A stretch of DNA of 64,000 bases from Janthinobacterium fluminis (GTDB lineage: Bacteria; Pseudomonadota; Gammaproteobacteria; Burkholderiales; Burkholderiaceae_D), in assembly GCF_028595325.1 (NCBI RefSeq), contig NZ_JAQQXR010000006.1:186001-250000 (forward strand). The letters run 5' to 3'. The position numbers and the translations under genes are program-made. The stretch's first letter is position 1; the number at the start of each line of letters is the position of its first letter. Shown one piece after another: positions 21,775 to 30,602 of this stretch. The notes under the pieces were generated by a model. That model was not told where the DNA came from, ran no database searches, and worked only from the letters and a program-made list of their open reading frames with translations.

Positions 21775-23106
21775 TTAAGTTTTTATCACCGCAACGGGGA
21801 ACTCGACGCGCACGCACAGGCCGCCCAGGCGGGCCGACTGGTCCAGCACCAGCCTGGCGCCGTGGTGTTCGGCGATGGACTTGATGATGGCCAGGCCGAG
21901 GCCGCTGCCGGCGGCCGCGCTGCCCGGCACGCGGTAGAAACGGTTGAAGACGCGCTCGCGCTCCTCCGGCGAGATGCCGGGGCCGCTGTCCTCGACCGCC
22001 AGCGTGACGCCCAGCGGCGAGCTGCGCAGCTCGACGTCGACGGTGCCGCCGGCCGGCGTGTACTTGAGGGCATTGTCGACCAGGTTGCGCAGCATGATCA
22101 GCAGCGCCTCGCCCTGGCCGGCGACGCTGACGGCCGGGTCGGCGTGGTGCAGGCCCAGGTCGATCTTGCGCGCCTGCGCCGCGCCGCTCAAGTCGCCCAG
22201 CGTGCGCTTGACCAGCTCGCCCAGGTCGACCGGCTGCATGGCGTCGCCGCTGGCGGCGCTGGCCTCCTGGCGCGCCAGCACCAGCAATTGCTCGACCAGG
22301 CGCGTGGCCCGCTCGATGCCGGCGCCGAGCCGGCCGATGGCCACGCTGCGGCTGTCGGCGCAGCCGGCCCGCTCCAGGCTGAGCACCTGCAGCTTCAGCG
22401 CCGCCAGCGGCGTGCGCAACTCGTGCGCGGCGTCGGCGACGAAGTGCTGCTGCGCCTCGAACGCCGTCTTGACGCGGCCGAACAGCAGGTTCAATTCCTG
22501 CACCAGCGGCTGCACCTCGTCCGGCAAGCCCGCCTCGGACACGGGCGATAGGTCGTCGGCCTGGCGCGCCGCGACCTGCTTGCGCACCCGCGCCACCGGC
22601 GCCAGCGAGCCGCTGACGACCCACCAGACCACCAGCATCAGGATGGGCGCCATCAGCGCGATGGGGCCGACCGTGCGCAGCGCCAGGCTGCCGGCCATGC
22701 GCTTGCGCACGGCCATGTCCTGCGCCACCTGCACCGTTTGCGAGCTGGTCTGCACCGAGAAGATGCGGTAGGTGGTGCCGTTCGCCTTGACGTTGGAAAA
22801 GCCCAACACGGCCCGCTGCGGCAGCTCCGCCCGCGTGATCGAGCGGAACACCTGCACGCCGTCCGGCGTCCACACCTGCACCACCAGGTCGTTATTGGCC
22901 GGGTCGGCCGGCGTCTCCGCCTGGTTCTGCAGCGGCGCGCCGGAGCGCAGCGACAGCGCCATCTGCTGCATGTGGTAATCGAAGATTTCATCGGCGTCGT
23001 ACAGCGCGCTGCGGTAGGCGATCGAGGCTTGCGCCAGCGCCGCCATGATGATGGCGGCCAGCAGGAACCACAGCAGGCGCCCGCGCAGCGAATGCGTCAC
23101 CTTCAT
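21775..23106 (-). CDS. Sensor histidine kinase, OmpR-partner class (QseC/TctE-like)
   Basis: A 443-residue inner-membrane kinase. The first membrane helix is LLWFLLAAIIMAALAQASIA (about 11-30), then a periplasmic domain of about 120 residues, a second helix (VGPIALMAPILMLVVWWVVSG), and a short linker region. The dimerisation/phosphoacceptor segment is QHFVADAAHELRTPLAALKLQ with the His. The ATPase lobe has NLVDNALKYTPAGG (N box), VEDSGPGISPEERERVFNRFYRV (G1) and GSGLGLAIIKSIAEHHG (G2). It overlaps the upstream response-regulator gene by four bases (ATGA), forming a regulator-sensor operon that lies downstream of an HtrA gene. Confidence 0.94.
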   Translation of the reverse strand: MKVTHSLRGRLLWFLLAAIIMAALAQASIAYRSALYDADEIFDYHMQQMALSLRSGAPLQNQAETPADPANNDLVVQVWTPDGVQVFRSITRAELPQRAVLGFSNVKANGTTYRIFSVQTSSQTVQVAQDMAVRKRMAGSLALRTVGPIALMAPILMLVVWWVVSGSLAPVARVRKQVAARQADDLSPVSEAGLPDEVQPLVQELNLLFGRVKTAFEAQQHFVADAAHELRTPLAALKLQVLSLERAGCADSRSVAIGRLGAGIERATRLVEQLLVLARQEASAASGDAMQPVDLGELVKRTLGDLSGAAQARKIDLGLHHADPAVSVAGQGEALLIMLRNLVDNALKYTPAGGTVDVELRSSPLGVTLAVEDSGPGISPEERERVFNRFYRVPGSAAAGSGLGLAIIKSIAEHHGARLVLDQSARLGGLCVRVEFPVAVIKT

Positions 23107-23762
23107 GCTTTCGGCACCATGTAGCCGAGGCCGCGCACGTTCTGGATCAAGTCGCTGCCGAGTTTCTTGCGCAGGCCGTGGATGTAGACTTCGACGGCGT
23201 TGCTGTTGACCTCGTCCTTCCAGCTATACAGCTTTTCCTCCAGCTGGGCGCGCGACAGCACGATGCCGGGGCGGGCGATCAAGGCTTCCAGCACGGCCCA
23301 CTCGCGCGCCGACAGGTTGACGGACTGGCCGTCGGCGACGACTTCGCGCGTCAGCGGGTTGATGCGCACTCCCTGGTGCTCGAACACGGGCTCGGGCCGG
23401 CCGGCGGCGCGCCGCAGCAGCGCGCGGATGCGCGCGAGCAGCTCGTCGAGGTCGTAGGGCTTGAGCACGTAGTCGTCGGCGCCGGCGTCCAGGCCGGCGA
23501 TGCGCTGGTCGACGGCGTCGCGCGCCGTCGCCACCAGCACCGGCGTGTCCTGCTTGCGCAGGCGCATGCCGCGCAGCACGTCGAGGCCGTCCTTGCGCGG
23601 CAAGCCCAGGTCCAGCAGCACCAGGTCGTAGCTTTGCGTGAGCAGCGCCGTGTCGGCCATGTCGCCGTCCTTGACCCAGTCGACCGCGTAATGCTCGGCC
23701 CGCAGCAAGTCGAGCACGACCTCGCCTATCATCACGTCATCTTCCACCAGCAGCAGTCGCAT
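23103..23762 (-). CDS. OmpR/PhoB-family response regulator
   Basis: A 219-residue DNA-binding regulator. The receiver domain (1-120) has acidic pocket residues in LLVEDDVMIGE, the phospho-acceptor Asp in DLVLLDLGLPRKDGLD, and the conserved Lys in DDYVLKPYDLDELLARI. The C-terminal winged helix includes LSAREWAVLEALIARPGIVLSRAQLEEKLY and VEVYIHGLRKKLG. Cognate partner of the kinase encoded next. The HtrA gene upstream ends only 28 bases before its start, so all three may be cotranscribed, suggesting an envelope-stress or QseBC-like circuit. Confidence 0.95.
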   Translation of the reverse strand: MRLLLVEDDVMIGEVVLDLLRAEHYAVDWVKDGDMADTALLTQSYDLVLLDLGLPRKDGLDVLRGMRLRKQDTPVLVATARDAVDQRIAGLDAGADDYVLKPYDLDELLARIRALLRRAAGRPEPVFEHQGVRINPLTREVVADGQSVNLSAREWAVLEALIARPGIVLSRAQLEEKLYSWKDEVNSNAVEVYIHGLRKKLGSDLIQNVRGLGYMVPKA

Positions 23763-23790
23763 CGCGTCCCCGTTTATCGTTAATCTACAG

Positions 23791-25314
23791 TCAACCCAGG
23801 CGCACCGGAATGAAGATGCGCTCGGCGCCGCGCTGTATCAGCAGCGCCACCGACCTGGCCGACTTCGCTACCACCTCGCGCACCTGTTCGACACTGTTCA
23901 CCGGCTTGCCATTCACCGACAGCAGCACGTCGCCCGGCTGCACGCCGGCGTAGGCGGCCGCGCCGTTGGCGTCCTCGACCACCAGCCCGGAATTGAGGCC
24001 GGCGTCGCGCCGCTCGTCCGGCTGCAGGGCGCGCAGCGCCAGCCCCAGCCTGACCTTGCCGGCCGCCGCCTCGCCGGCGCCGGCCCCGGCGTCGGCCACC
24101 TTGTCGGCGGCGTCGCCCAGCTTGGCCGCCAGCGCGATGGTTTTCCCTTCGCGCCACACCTCCATCGTCACATTATCACCCGGCAGCGCGTTTCCCACCA
24201 AGGCCGGCAGGTCGGCCGAGGCGACGATGTTCTGGCCGTTGAGCTTGCGCACGACGTCGCCCGGCCTCAGGCCCGCCCGCGCGGCCGGACTGCCCGGCTC
24301 GACGTTGGCCACCAGCGCGCCCTCCGGCGTGGCCAGCTTGAAGGAATCGGCGAAGCCCTGGTTGACTTCCTGCACCGTCACGCCCAGCTTGGCGTGGCTG
24401 GCCTTGCCGGTGGCGACGATCTGGTCCTTGATGCGGTGCGCCAGGTCGATCGGGATGGCGAACGACAGGCCCTGGAAGCCCCCCGTCTGGCTATAGATCT
24501 GCGAATTCACGCCGACCACCTCGCCGCGCACATTGAACAGCGGCCCGCCCGAGTTGCCGGGGTTGACGGCCACGTCGGTCTGGATGAAGGGCACGTTGCT
24601 GTCGTCCGGCAGCGAGCGGCCTTTGGCGCTGACGACGCCGGCCGTCACGGTGCTGTCGAAGCCGTAGGGCGAGCCGATCGCCAGCACCCACTCGCCGACC
24701 TTCAAGTCCTTCGACTCGCCCAGCGGCACCACCGGCAGGTTCTTGGCCTCGATCTTCAGCACGGCGATGTCGGTTTTCGGGTCCGAGCCGAGCACGCGGG
24801 CGCGGAATTCGCGCCGGTCGGCCAGTTTCACCGTCACCTCGCGGGCGTCGCGCACGACGTGGGCATTGGTGATGATGACGCCGTCCTGGCTGACGATGAA
24901 GCCGGAGCCGAGGCCGTGGGTGGGGATGTCGCGGCCGCCGCGGTTGCCGCCCTGCGGCCCCTGGAAGCGGCGGAAGAACTCGAAGAAGGGATCGTCGCCG
25001 AAGGGGTCGGCGCGCTGGCCGCGGCCTTGCGCGGGCATGTCCAGGCCGACCTTGGTGCTGCCGGTGACGCTGATGTTGACCACGGCCGGGCTGTTGCGCG
25101 CGGCGATCTGGCTGAAGTCGGGCAGCGCCACCATCAGCGGCGCCTGCGCCGGCGCAGCGGCGACGGCCGCGGCAACGGCGGCCGGGGCCGGATTGGCGCC
25201 GGCATTGTTTTGATGCACCGCAATCGCGCCGATGGCGCCCACGACGCTCAAGCCGGCCAACGCGAGCGTCAGGCGCTTGAGGGTCATCGATCCGGAATGA
25301 GATTGTTTTTGCAT
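23791..25314 (-). CDS. Periplasmic serine protease of the DegP/HtrA (Do) family
   Basis: A 507-residue protease-chaperone for misfolded envelope proteins. The N-terminal segment (KRLTLALAGLSVVGAIGAIAV) is a signal sequence or anchor. The catalytic triad is visible: His in VIITNAHVVRDA, Asp in DPKTDIAVLKIEAK, Ser in VNPGNSGGPLFNVRGEVVGVNSQIYS. Two PDZ domains follow, around LGVTVQEVNQGFADSFKL to VEPGSPAARAGLRPGDVV, and LVVEDANGAAAYAGVQPGDVLLSVNG. The ATG at 25314 is chosen because AGGAG precedes it and the signal follows directly; an upstream in-frame start at 25353 is less likely. The alternative DegQ or MucD name cannot be decided from sequence alone. Confidence 0.94.
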   Translation of the reverse strand: MQKQSHSGSMTLKRLTLALAGLSVVGAIGAIAVHQNNAGANPAPAAVAAAVAAAPAQAPLMVALPDFSQIAARNSPAVVNISVTGSTKVGLDMPAQGRGQRADPFGDDPFFEFFRRFQGPQGGNRGGRDIPTHGLGSGFIVSQDGVIITNAHVVRDAREVTVKLADRREFRARVLGSDPKTDIAVLKIEAKNLPVVPLGESKDLKVGEWVLAIGSPYGFDSTVTAGVVSAKGRSLPDDSNVPFIQTDVAVNPGNSGGPLFNVRGEVVGVNSQIYSQTGGFQGLSFAIPIDLAHRIKDQIVATGKASHAKLGVTVQEVNQGFADSFKLATPEGALVANVEPGSPAARAGLRPGDVVRKLNGQNIVASADLPALVGNALPGDNVTMEVWREGKTIALAAKLGDAADKVADAGAGAGEAAAGKVRLGLALRALQPDERRDAGLNSGLVVEDANGAAAYAGVQPGDVLLSVNGKPVNSVEQVREVVAKSARSVALLIQRGAERIFIPVRLG

Positions 25315-25418
25315 GGAGCACTCCTGAATTGAAAGGGTTGTCGATGCTTTCAATAATGGAGTAGCAGACTTAGACGCCGCTTAAGCAGGCGCGCGGAAAG
25401 GCGCCGATACAACGCTGC

Positions 25419-25471
25419 AAACCCGCCGCGCCAAACCGGGGTGTCAGCCCCCGGTTTGGCGCGGCGGTTTG
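25419..25471 (-). terminator. Long GC-rich hairpin downstream of the LPMO gene
   Basis: AAACCCGCCGCGCCAAACCGGGG and CCCCGGTTTGGCGCGGCGGTTT pair over about 21 bp with one bulged C and a 6- to 8-base loop. It lies 11 bases after the stop codon of the monooxygenase gene and before the HtrA start region, so it should end or stabilise the upstream transcript. No clear T-run follows. Confidence 0.6.
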
Positions 25472-25481
25472 TTGGCCCGGT

Positions 25482-26612
25482 TTAGGCCGGCTGCCACAGC
25501 GCCGGCGAGACGTCCGGCCGCCAGTTCGCGCCCACATGGGCGGTGTGCGGCTGCAGGCACTTGTAGCGCTTGCCGCCGAAACTGACGATCTGCCCGGCGG
25601 CATACGCGGCGCCCTCGACCCACTGCCCGGCGCCCGGCTGCGGCGGCGTGGTCGGCGTGTCCTTGTCGACCTGGTAGTGATAGTTCGGATAGGCTTTGCT
25701 CAGATACACGCGGTTGGCGCTGGCCGACGCCACCGGCACGACGCTGACGACGCCCCCTTGCGACTGCAGCACGCCGATCTTGAAGATGGCCGATTCCGCG
25801 TTGACCTTTTGCGCCAGCGCCAGCGGCCACTGCGCCGCCCGCCCGCTGGCGGCGTCGAGCTTGAGCGCCAGCCTGGCCGCGTCCGAACCCTGCGGATCGA
25901 AGACGCGGAAGGTGACGGTGCTGCCGGCGGCCAGGTTGCCGTTGGCGATCAAGGCGCCTTTTTCCTCCCAGCTGACGGTGGGCGGCGGCACGCTGTCGCC
26001 GCTGAAGCTCACGTCCGAGCACGAGTAGAAGGTTTCCGGGCTGTCGCTGCGCTGCCACACCGAATAGATCACTTGCCGGCCCTTCTTCCCGGTCGGCATC
26101 TTGACCGTCATCGTGTAGCGCTTGTCGACGGCCGGGCCGGGGTTGCTGACCGTCGCAAACTCCTCCAGGTCGCCCCATTTCAAGCCCAGGTTCGGGTTCC
26201 AGCCATCCTTGGTGATGTAGAACTTGAAGTAGCGCGTCGCGTGCGGCGCCGTGGCCGCGTAGACGAAGGTGAAGGCGCCCGACGCCGGCACCACCATCGG
26301 CGATGCCACCCAGTCGTTGCGCGCCTGGTCCAGGCCGGCGTACTTCTTGCGTCCGCCGCTGCACAACTGGCCATCCGGCACGAAGGCGCGGTGATCGCCG
26401 TTCGAGTTTTGATTGATTTCATTCCAGTCGTACAAGGGCTGCGTGCCGCTGATCTGGACCACGGCCTTGCAGGCGGCCGAGCTGGGGTTTTCCGGGTTTT
26501 CCTTGAAGCAGTTGTAGACCCGGCTGATCGGCACCAGCATCGTGCCGTGGGCGACGGCGAATTGCGGTAGCAGGGTCAGCGCGGCAGCGGACAACAGGCA
26601 AATTTTACGCAC
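25482..26612 (-). CDS. Lytic polysaccharide monooxygenase (AA10) with C-terminal chitin-binding module
   Basis: A 376-residue secreted copper enzyme that cleaves crystalline chitin or cellulose oxidatively. A GTG start at 26612 with GGGAG eight bases upstream gives MRKICLLSAAALTLLPQFAVA as the signal peptide. Cleavage then exposes His22 (HGTMLVPISRVYNCF), the N-terminal His of the copper histidine brace, and a second His occurs in APHATRYFKFYITKDGWNP. The AA10 domain spans about 22-220 and a linker domain follows. The end (WVEGAAYAAGQIVSFGGKRYKCLQPHTAHVGANWRPDVSPALWQPA) is a CBM5/12-type carbohydrate-binding module. The domain set points to chitin. Upstream, 26613-26820 holds only promoter DNA. 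Confidence 0.93.
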   Translation of the reverse strand: MRKICLLSAAALTLLPQFAVAHGTMLVPISRVYNCFKENPENPSSAACKAVVQISGTQPLYDWNEINQNSNGDHRAFVPDGQLCSGGRKKYAGLDQARNDWVASPMVVPASGAFTFVYAATAPHATRYFKFYITKDGWNPNLGLKWGDLEEFATVSNPGPAVDKRYTMTVKMPTGKKGRQVIYSVWQRSDSPETFYSCSDVSFSGDSVPPPTVSWEEKGALIANGNLAAGSTVTFRVFDPQGSDAARLALKLDAASGRAAQWPLALAQKVNAESAIFKIGVLQSQGGVVSVVPVASASANRVYLSKAYPNYHYQVDKDTPTTPPQPGAGQWVEGAAYAAGQIVSFGGKRYKCLQPHTAHVGANWRPDVSPALWQPA

Positions 26613-26820
26613 GATATAACACTCCCGAATGTGAATCTGGCCCAGGTCGGCATGACAGGGCCAGATCATTGAAAAATGGAATGCTACAGTCCGCTTAGGG
26701 TGCGCACGATTGAAATGCCGGTGCAAATCGATAAAATATGACGATAAATCAATAAAATATCTGGCGGCAATGCGGTGGCGGCCCGAACAAGGCCGCCGCC
26801 CGCCCTTTTCCGCCGGACTG

Positions 26821-27276
26821 TTACGCGGCCTGGCGTTCCAGCGCGCTCACATTATCGCCGCCGTCGATGACAATCTTGCGCGGCTTGTGCGCTTCCGGCA
26901 CTTCGCGCACCAGCTCGATGGTCAGCATGCCGTTGTCGAACGCGGCGCCGGTCACCTTGACGTGATTGGCCAGTTGGAAGCGCTGCTCGAAATCGCGCGC
27001 CGCGATGCCGCGGTGCAGGAAGGTGCGCTCGACGCCATCTTTCTGCTTGCGCCCCGTCACGTGCAGCGTGTCGCGTTCGGCGACGATGTCGATTTCGGCG
27101 CGGCTGAAGCCGGCCAGGGCCATGACGATGCGGTAGTTATCTTCCGATACCAGTTCGATGTTGTACGGCGGGTAGCTGGGCTGGGCGTCGCCGCGCTGGG
27201 CTTCGTTCAACAAATGGGCCAGGCGGTCGAAGCCGATGGCGGAACGGTACAGGGGGGCGAGGTCGAATGTACGCAT
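26821..27276 (-). CDS. Small heat-shock protein, Hsp20/IbpA family
   Basis: A 151-residue ATP-independent holdase chaperone. The start at 27276 gives MRTFDLAPLYRSAIGFDRLAHLL, almost the IbpA N-terminus, and has AAGGAT upstream. The alpha-crystallin domain runs from about 35 to 125: YPPYNIELVSEDNYRIVMALAGFSRAEIDIVAERDTLHVTGRK, then RTFLHRGIAARDFEQRFQLANHVKVTGAAFDNGMLTIELVREVPEA. The C-terminal KPRKIVIDG tail has the I-x-I-type motif. A sigma-32-like promoter is at 27346-27374, so induction by heat is expected. Confidence 0.95.
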   Translation of the reverse strand: MRTFDLAPLYRSAIGFDRLAHLLNEAQRGDAQPSYPPYNIELVSEDNYRIVMALAGFSRAEIDIVAERDTLHVTGRKQKDGVERTFLHRGIAARDFEQRFQLANHVKVTGAAFDNGMLTIELVREVPEAHKPRKIVIDGGDNVSALERQAA

Positions 27277-27345
27277 GATCAATATCCTTTTAAGAGTGAA
27301 GCGATAGGGTGGTGCGGACCTCACGATGAGCATCCGCTGAGTACG

Positions 27346-27374
27346 ATATACGGCCCCCGTCCAGGCATTTCAAG
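27346..27374 (-). promoter_or_regulatory. Sigma-32 (heat-shock) type promoter for the hsp20 gene
   Basis: Read on the minus strand, CTTGAAA (27368-27374) is a perfect -35 and CCGTATAT (27346-27353) resembles the sigma-32 -10 CCCCATNT, with a 14-base spacer. It would give a leader of about 60 bases ending in AAAAGGATATT before the ATG. The leader contains a GCGGA/TCCGC hairpin, but no clear thermometer pairing to the ribosome-binding site. Confidence 0.65.
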
Positions 27375-27496
27375 ACCTTGAAAAACGCCGCAAGACACCC
27401 CATGGCGGCAAAAAATATTTGCGCCAGCCCGGGCGGCCAGGCGCCGCCGGCCCCGTGCTACACTCGAGCGGCCCTTGTTTCCCGACCATCACGCCC

Positions 27497-29404
27497 ATGA
27501 CCAACCGCCTGCCGCCCCGCCGTTTCCGCCTGAGCGCCCTGAGCGCCCTGCTCGCCATCTGCGCCGCCGGCGCCCACGCCGCAGCGGATCGCGCCGCCGC
27601 CGAGCAGCCCTACCCCGGCACCATCGTGCTGAGGGTCGACGCCAGCAACGTGGCGCAGCAGATTTTCCGCGTGCGCGCCAGCATCCCCGCCCGGCCCGGC
27701 AAGCTGACGCTGCTGTATCCCCAGTGGGTGCCGGGCAACCACGGCCCGAGCGGGCCGCTGGCCCAGTTCGCCGGCCTGAAACTGAGCGGCAAGGGCAAGC
27801 CGCTGGCGTGGCGCCGCGACCCCGTCAACATGTTCGCCTTCCACGTCGAGGTGCCCGACGGCGTGGCGACGCTGGAGGCGGAATACCAGTACCTGTCGCC
27901 GGTCGAGGGCAACCAGGGCCGCATCACGATGGGCACCGACATCCTCGGCGTGCAATGGCATGCGATGGCGCTGTACCCGGCCGGCTACGCCAGCGGCCGC
28001 ATCATGGTGCAACCGAACCTGACGCTACCCGACGGCTGGCAGTTCGCCACCGCGCTGACGCCGGCCGCGCGGCGCGGCAACGACATCGCCTTCCAGCCGC
28101 TGGACCTGGACACGCTGGTCGACTCGCCGCTGTTCGCCGGCCGCCACGTCAAGCGCATCGACCTCGATCCGGGCGGCGCCGCGCCGGTGCACCTGAACCT
28201 GTTCGCCGACAGCGCCGACAGCCTGGAGGCGAAGCCGGAGCAGATCGAATTGCACCGCGCGCTGGTGCAGCAAGCCTACAAGCTGTTCCAGTCGCGCCAC
28301 TACGCGCGCTACGACTTCCTGCTCGCGCTCAGCGACGAGTTCGGCGGCATCGGCCGCGAACACCTCCAATCGAGCGAAATCGGCGTCAAACCGGAATACT
28401 TCACCGAGTGGAGCAAGCACGAGGCCGGGCGGGCGCTGCTGCCGCATGAATTCGCGCACTCGTGGAATGGCAAGTTCCGCCGCCCGGCCGAGCAGATCAC
28501 GCCGGACTTCAACACGCCGCTGCAAAACAGCCTGTTGTGGGTCTACGAGGGCCAGACCCAGTACTGGGGGCAAGTGCTGGCCGCCCGCTCGGGCCTGATC
28601 GCCCCGGCCAACGTGCGCGACCTGTTCGCCGCCACGGCGGCCCAGTACGACAACGTCCGCGGCCGCAGCTGGCGCGCCGTGCAGGACACCACCAACGATC
28701 CCATCATCAACGGCCGCCGCCCGCTCGGCTGGGGCAACTGGCAGCGCAGCGAGGATTACTATTCGGAGGGTGCGCTGATCTGGCTCGACGTCGACACCAA
28801 GCTGCGCGAGCTGTCGGGCGAACGGCATTCGCTGGACGATTTCGCCCGCGCCTTCTTCGGCGGCAGCGGCAGCGGCGCCTCGCCCTACACCTTCGAGGAC
28901 GTGACGCGGGCGCTGAACGCGCTCCAGCCGCACGACTGGGAAGCCTTCCTGCGCGCCCGCCTGGACGGCCACGGCCCCGGCGCGCCGCTCGACGGCCTGG
29001 CCCGCGCCGGCTGGAAACTGGTCTACACCGACACCCCGACCGAGTTCTTGAAAGGCGCCGAGGCGCGCGGCGAATCCACCGATTTCAGCTACTCGCTGGG
29101 CTTCTCCGTCAACAAGGATGGCAAGATCGGCAATCTGCAATGGGAGGGGCCGGGTTTCCGGGCCGGCTTGTCGGGCAACACCACCCTGCTCGCCGTCAAC
29201 GGCGTCGCCTACAAGCCGGCGCTGCTGAAGGCGGCCGTGACGGCGGCCAAGGGCGGCGCCGCACCGATCGAACTGCTGGTCAAAAAGGGGCCGCACTTCC
29301 GCAGCGTTGCGCTGGACTACCACGACGGCTTGCGCTATCCGCGCCTGCAACGCATCGAAGGCGTGCCGGACCGGCTGCAAGCCATTTTGCAACCGCTGAA
29401 ATAG
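27497..29404 (+). CDS. M61 glycyl-aminopeptidase family metallopeptidase with PDZ domain
   Basis: A 635-residue exported protease. The ATG at 27497 gives a signal peptide (FRLSALSALLAICAAGAHAA). The N-terminal M61 beta domain includes TLLYPQWVPGNHGPSGPLAQFAGL. The zinc site is in ALLPHEFAHSWNGKFRRP (HExxH-type HEFAH), followed by LLWVYEGQTQYWGQVL with the third ligand Glu. The C-terminal PDZ region includes LGFSVNKDGKIGNLQWEGPGFRAGLSGNTTLLAVNG. The product probably works in the periplasm on Gly/Ala-rich peptides. The upstream gap to hsp20 is divergent promoter DNA with no clear ribosome-binding site near this ATG. Confidence 0.93.
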   Translation: MTNRLPPRRFRLSALSALLAICAAGAHAAADRAAAEQPYPGTIVLRVDASNVAQQIFRVRASIPARPGKLTLLYPQWVPGNHGPSGPLAQFAGLKLSGKGKPLAWRRDPVNMFAFHVEVPDGVATLEAEYQYLSPVEGNQGRITMGTDILGVQWHAMALYPAGYASGRIMVQPNLTLPDGWQFATALTPAARRGNDIAFQPLDLDTLVDSPLFAGRHVKRIDLDPGGAAPVHLNLFADSADSLEAKPEQIELHRALVQQAYKLFQSRHYARYDFLLALSDEFGGIGREHLQSSEIGVKPEYFTEWSKHEAGRALLPHEFAHSWNGKFRRPAEQITPDFNTPLQNSLLWVYEGQTQYWGQVLAARSGLIAPANVRDLFAATAAQYDNVRGRSWRAVQDTTNDPIINGRRPLGWGNWQRSEDYYSEGALIWLDVDTKLRELSGERHSLDDFARAFFGGSGSGASPYTFEDVTRALNALQPHDWEAFLRARLDGHGPGAPLDGLARAGWKLVYTDTPTEFLKGAEARGESTDFSYSLGFSVNKDGKIGNLQWEGPGFRAGLSGNTTLLAVNGVAYKPALLKAAVTAAKGGAAPIELLVKKGPHFRSVALDYHDGLRYPRLQRIEGVPDRLQAILQPLK

Positions 29405-29418
29405 GCCGGCCCCTGACG

Positions 29419-29457
29419 CCAGCTTGCTGCCCCAGCTAGCTGCCCCAGCTTGCTGCG
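29419..29457. repeat. Three 13-base tandem repeats
   Basis: CCAGCTTGCTGCC, CCAGCTAGCTGCC and CCAGCTTGCTGCG follow one another without spacer just after the M61 peptidase stop codon. The number of units may vary between strains. No function is evident. Confidence 0.6.
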
Positions 29458-29537
29458 CCTCAAGCAAAAACCAGGGCCGATGGGCGCCGCTACTGGTGTA
29501 TATTATGTTTTCCTCACACCGCCCTTGGAAAACGCGC

Positions 29538-30494
29538 ATGCCGTCCGACATCGCGAGACCCACCGACGCCAGCGCGCTGGCAGACGAAAACGCCAGCTTG
29601 CGCCTGGAGCTGGCCCAGTTGCGCGAATCGGAGCGCCTGTTCCGCTCGCTGCTGGAACACGCCCCCCTGCTCATTTCCACCAAAGACCTGCAGGGAACGG
29701 TGACGATGGCGAACCGCCATTTCAGCGTACTCGACGGTTATGACCCGGCCAACTTCGTCGGCCGCAGCGTGTTCGACCTGTTCCCGGCCGCCATCGCCGA
29801 ACAACTGTGGCGCAACGACCAGCGCGCCGCGCAAGAGCGCCGCGCCATCTGCGAAGAAGAATCAGTGTTCCACGCCGACAAAACCCTGCACACCTACGCG
29901 ACCGTCAAATTCCCCCTGTTCGACGCGGAAGGCCGGGTCAACGGCACCTGCGCCGTGTCCACCGATATCAGCGACGCCAGGGACGCCCGCCTCGACAGCG
30001 TCACCGACGAACTGACCGGCCTGAAAAACCGCCGCTACTTCAATATGCGCTTCGTCGAGGAGCAAAAGCGCGCCCACCGCGACCAGCGCGTGCTGACGCT
30101 GTTGCTGGCCGACGTGGACCGTTTCAAGGACTACAACGACCAATACGGCCACCCGCAGGGCGACCAGGTGCTCATTGCCGTGGCGCGGGCCATGCGCGCG
30201 ACGCTAAACCGGCCGGGCGACCTGTGCTTTCGCATCGGCGGCGACGAGTTCGCCTGCCTGTTCGCCAGCAGCGGCGCCGACGAAAGCATGTCCCTGGCCG
30301 ACGCCATGCGCCGCCGCGTGCTGGAGGCGGACATCCGGCATGACGCCAACCCGCCGTTCGGCCAGGTGACGCTATCGCTGGGCCTGGTCTTCATTCCCGC
30401 CAACGCCGCGCTCGGCCAAAGCGAATTCTACGAACAGGCCGACCGCGCGCTATACCGCGCCAAGGCGAAGGGCCGCAACGTCGCCTCGCGCTGA
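29538..30494 (+). CDS. PAS-domain diguanylate cyclase
   Basis: A 318-residue cytoplasmic signalling enzyme that makes cyclic di-GMP. A short coiled coil (ASALADENASLRLELAQLRESERLFRSLL) leads into a PAS domain (ISTKDLQGTVTMANRHFSVLDGYDPANFVGRSVFDLFP) with a PAC-like end. The GGDEF domain starts at DSVTDELTGLKNRRYFNMRF and contains LLLADVDRFKDYNDQYGHPQGDQVL and FRIGGDEFACLF, so it should be active. The inhibitory I-site RPGD lies five residues before GGDEF, so product inhibition is expected. There is no membrane segment. The start may instead be an ATG at 29505. Confidence 0.93.
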   Translation: MPSDIARPTDASALADENASLRLELAQLRESERLFRSLLEHAPLLISTKDLQGTVTMANRHFSVLDGYDPANFVGRSVFDLFPAAIAEQLWRNDQRAAQERRAICEEESVFHADKTLHTYATVKFPLFDAEGRVNGTCAVSTDISDARDARLDSVTDELTGLKNRRYFNMRFVEEQKRAHRDQRVLTLLLADVDRFKDYNDQYGHPQGDQVLIAVARAMRATLNRPGDLCFRIGGDEFACLFASSGADESMSLADAMRRRVLEADIRHDANPPFGQVTLSLGLVFIPANAALGQSEFYEQADRALYRAKAKGRNVASR

Positions 30495-30498
30495 AGCC

Positions 30499-30553
30499 GG
30501 GGACAGACCACGATTTTCAAGAAATTATTTCTTGAAAATCGTGGTCTGTCCCC
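30499..30553. repeat. GGGGACAGACC palindrome, copy C
   Basis: Arms GGGGACAGACCACGATTTTC and GAAAATCGTGGTCTGTCCCC are perfect complements that extend inward through AAGAAA/TTTCTT. It starts four bases after the diguanylate cyclase stop codon and could act as its transcript-end hairpin. Confidence 0.85.
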
Positions 30554-30602
30554 AGCTTCAAGCGCCCTGTGGCCGCCCGGTATTTTGGTGTATGCTAATA
30601 GG

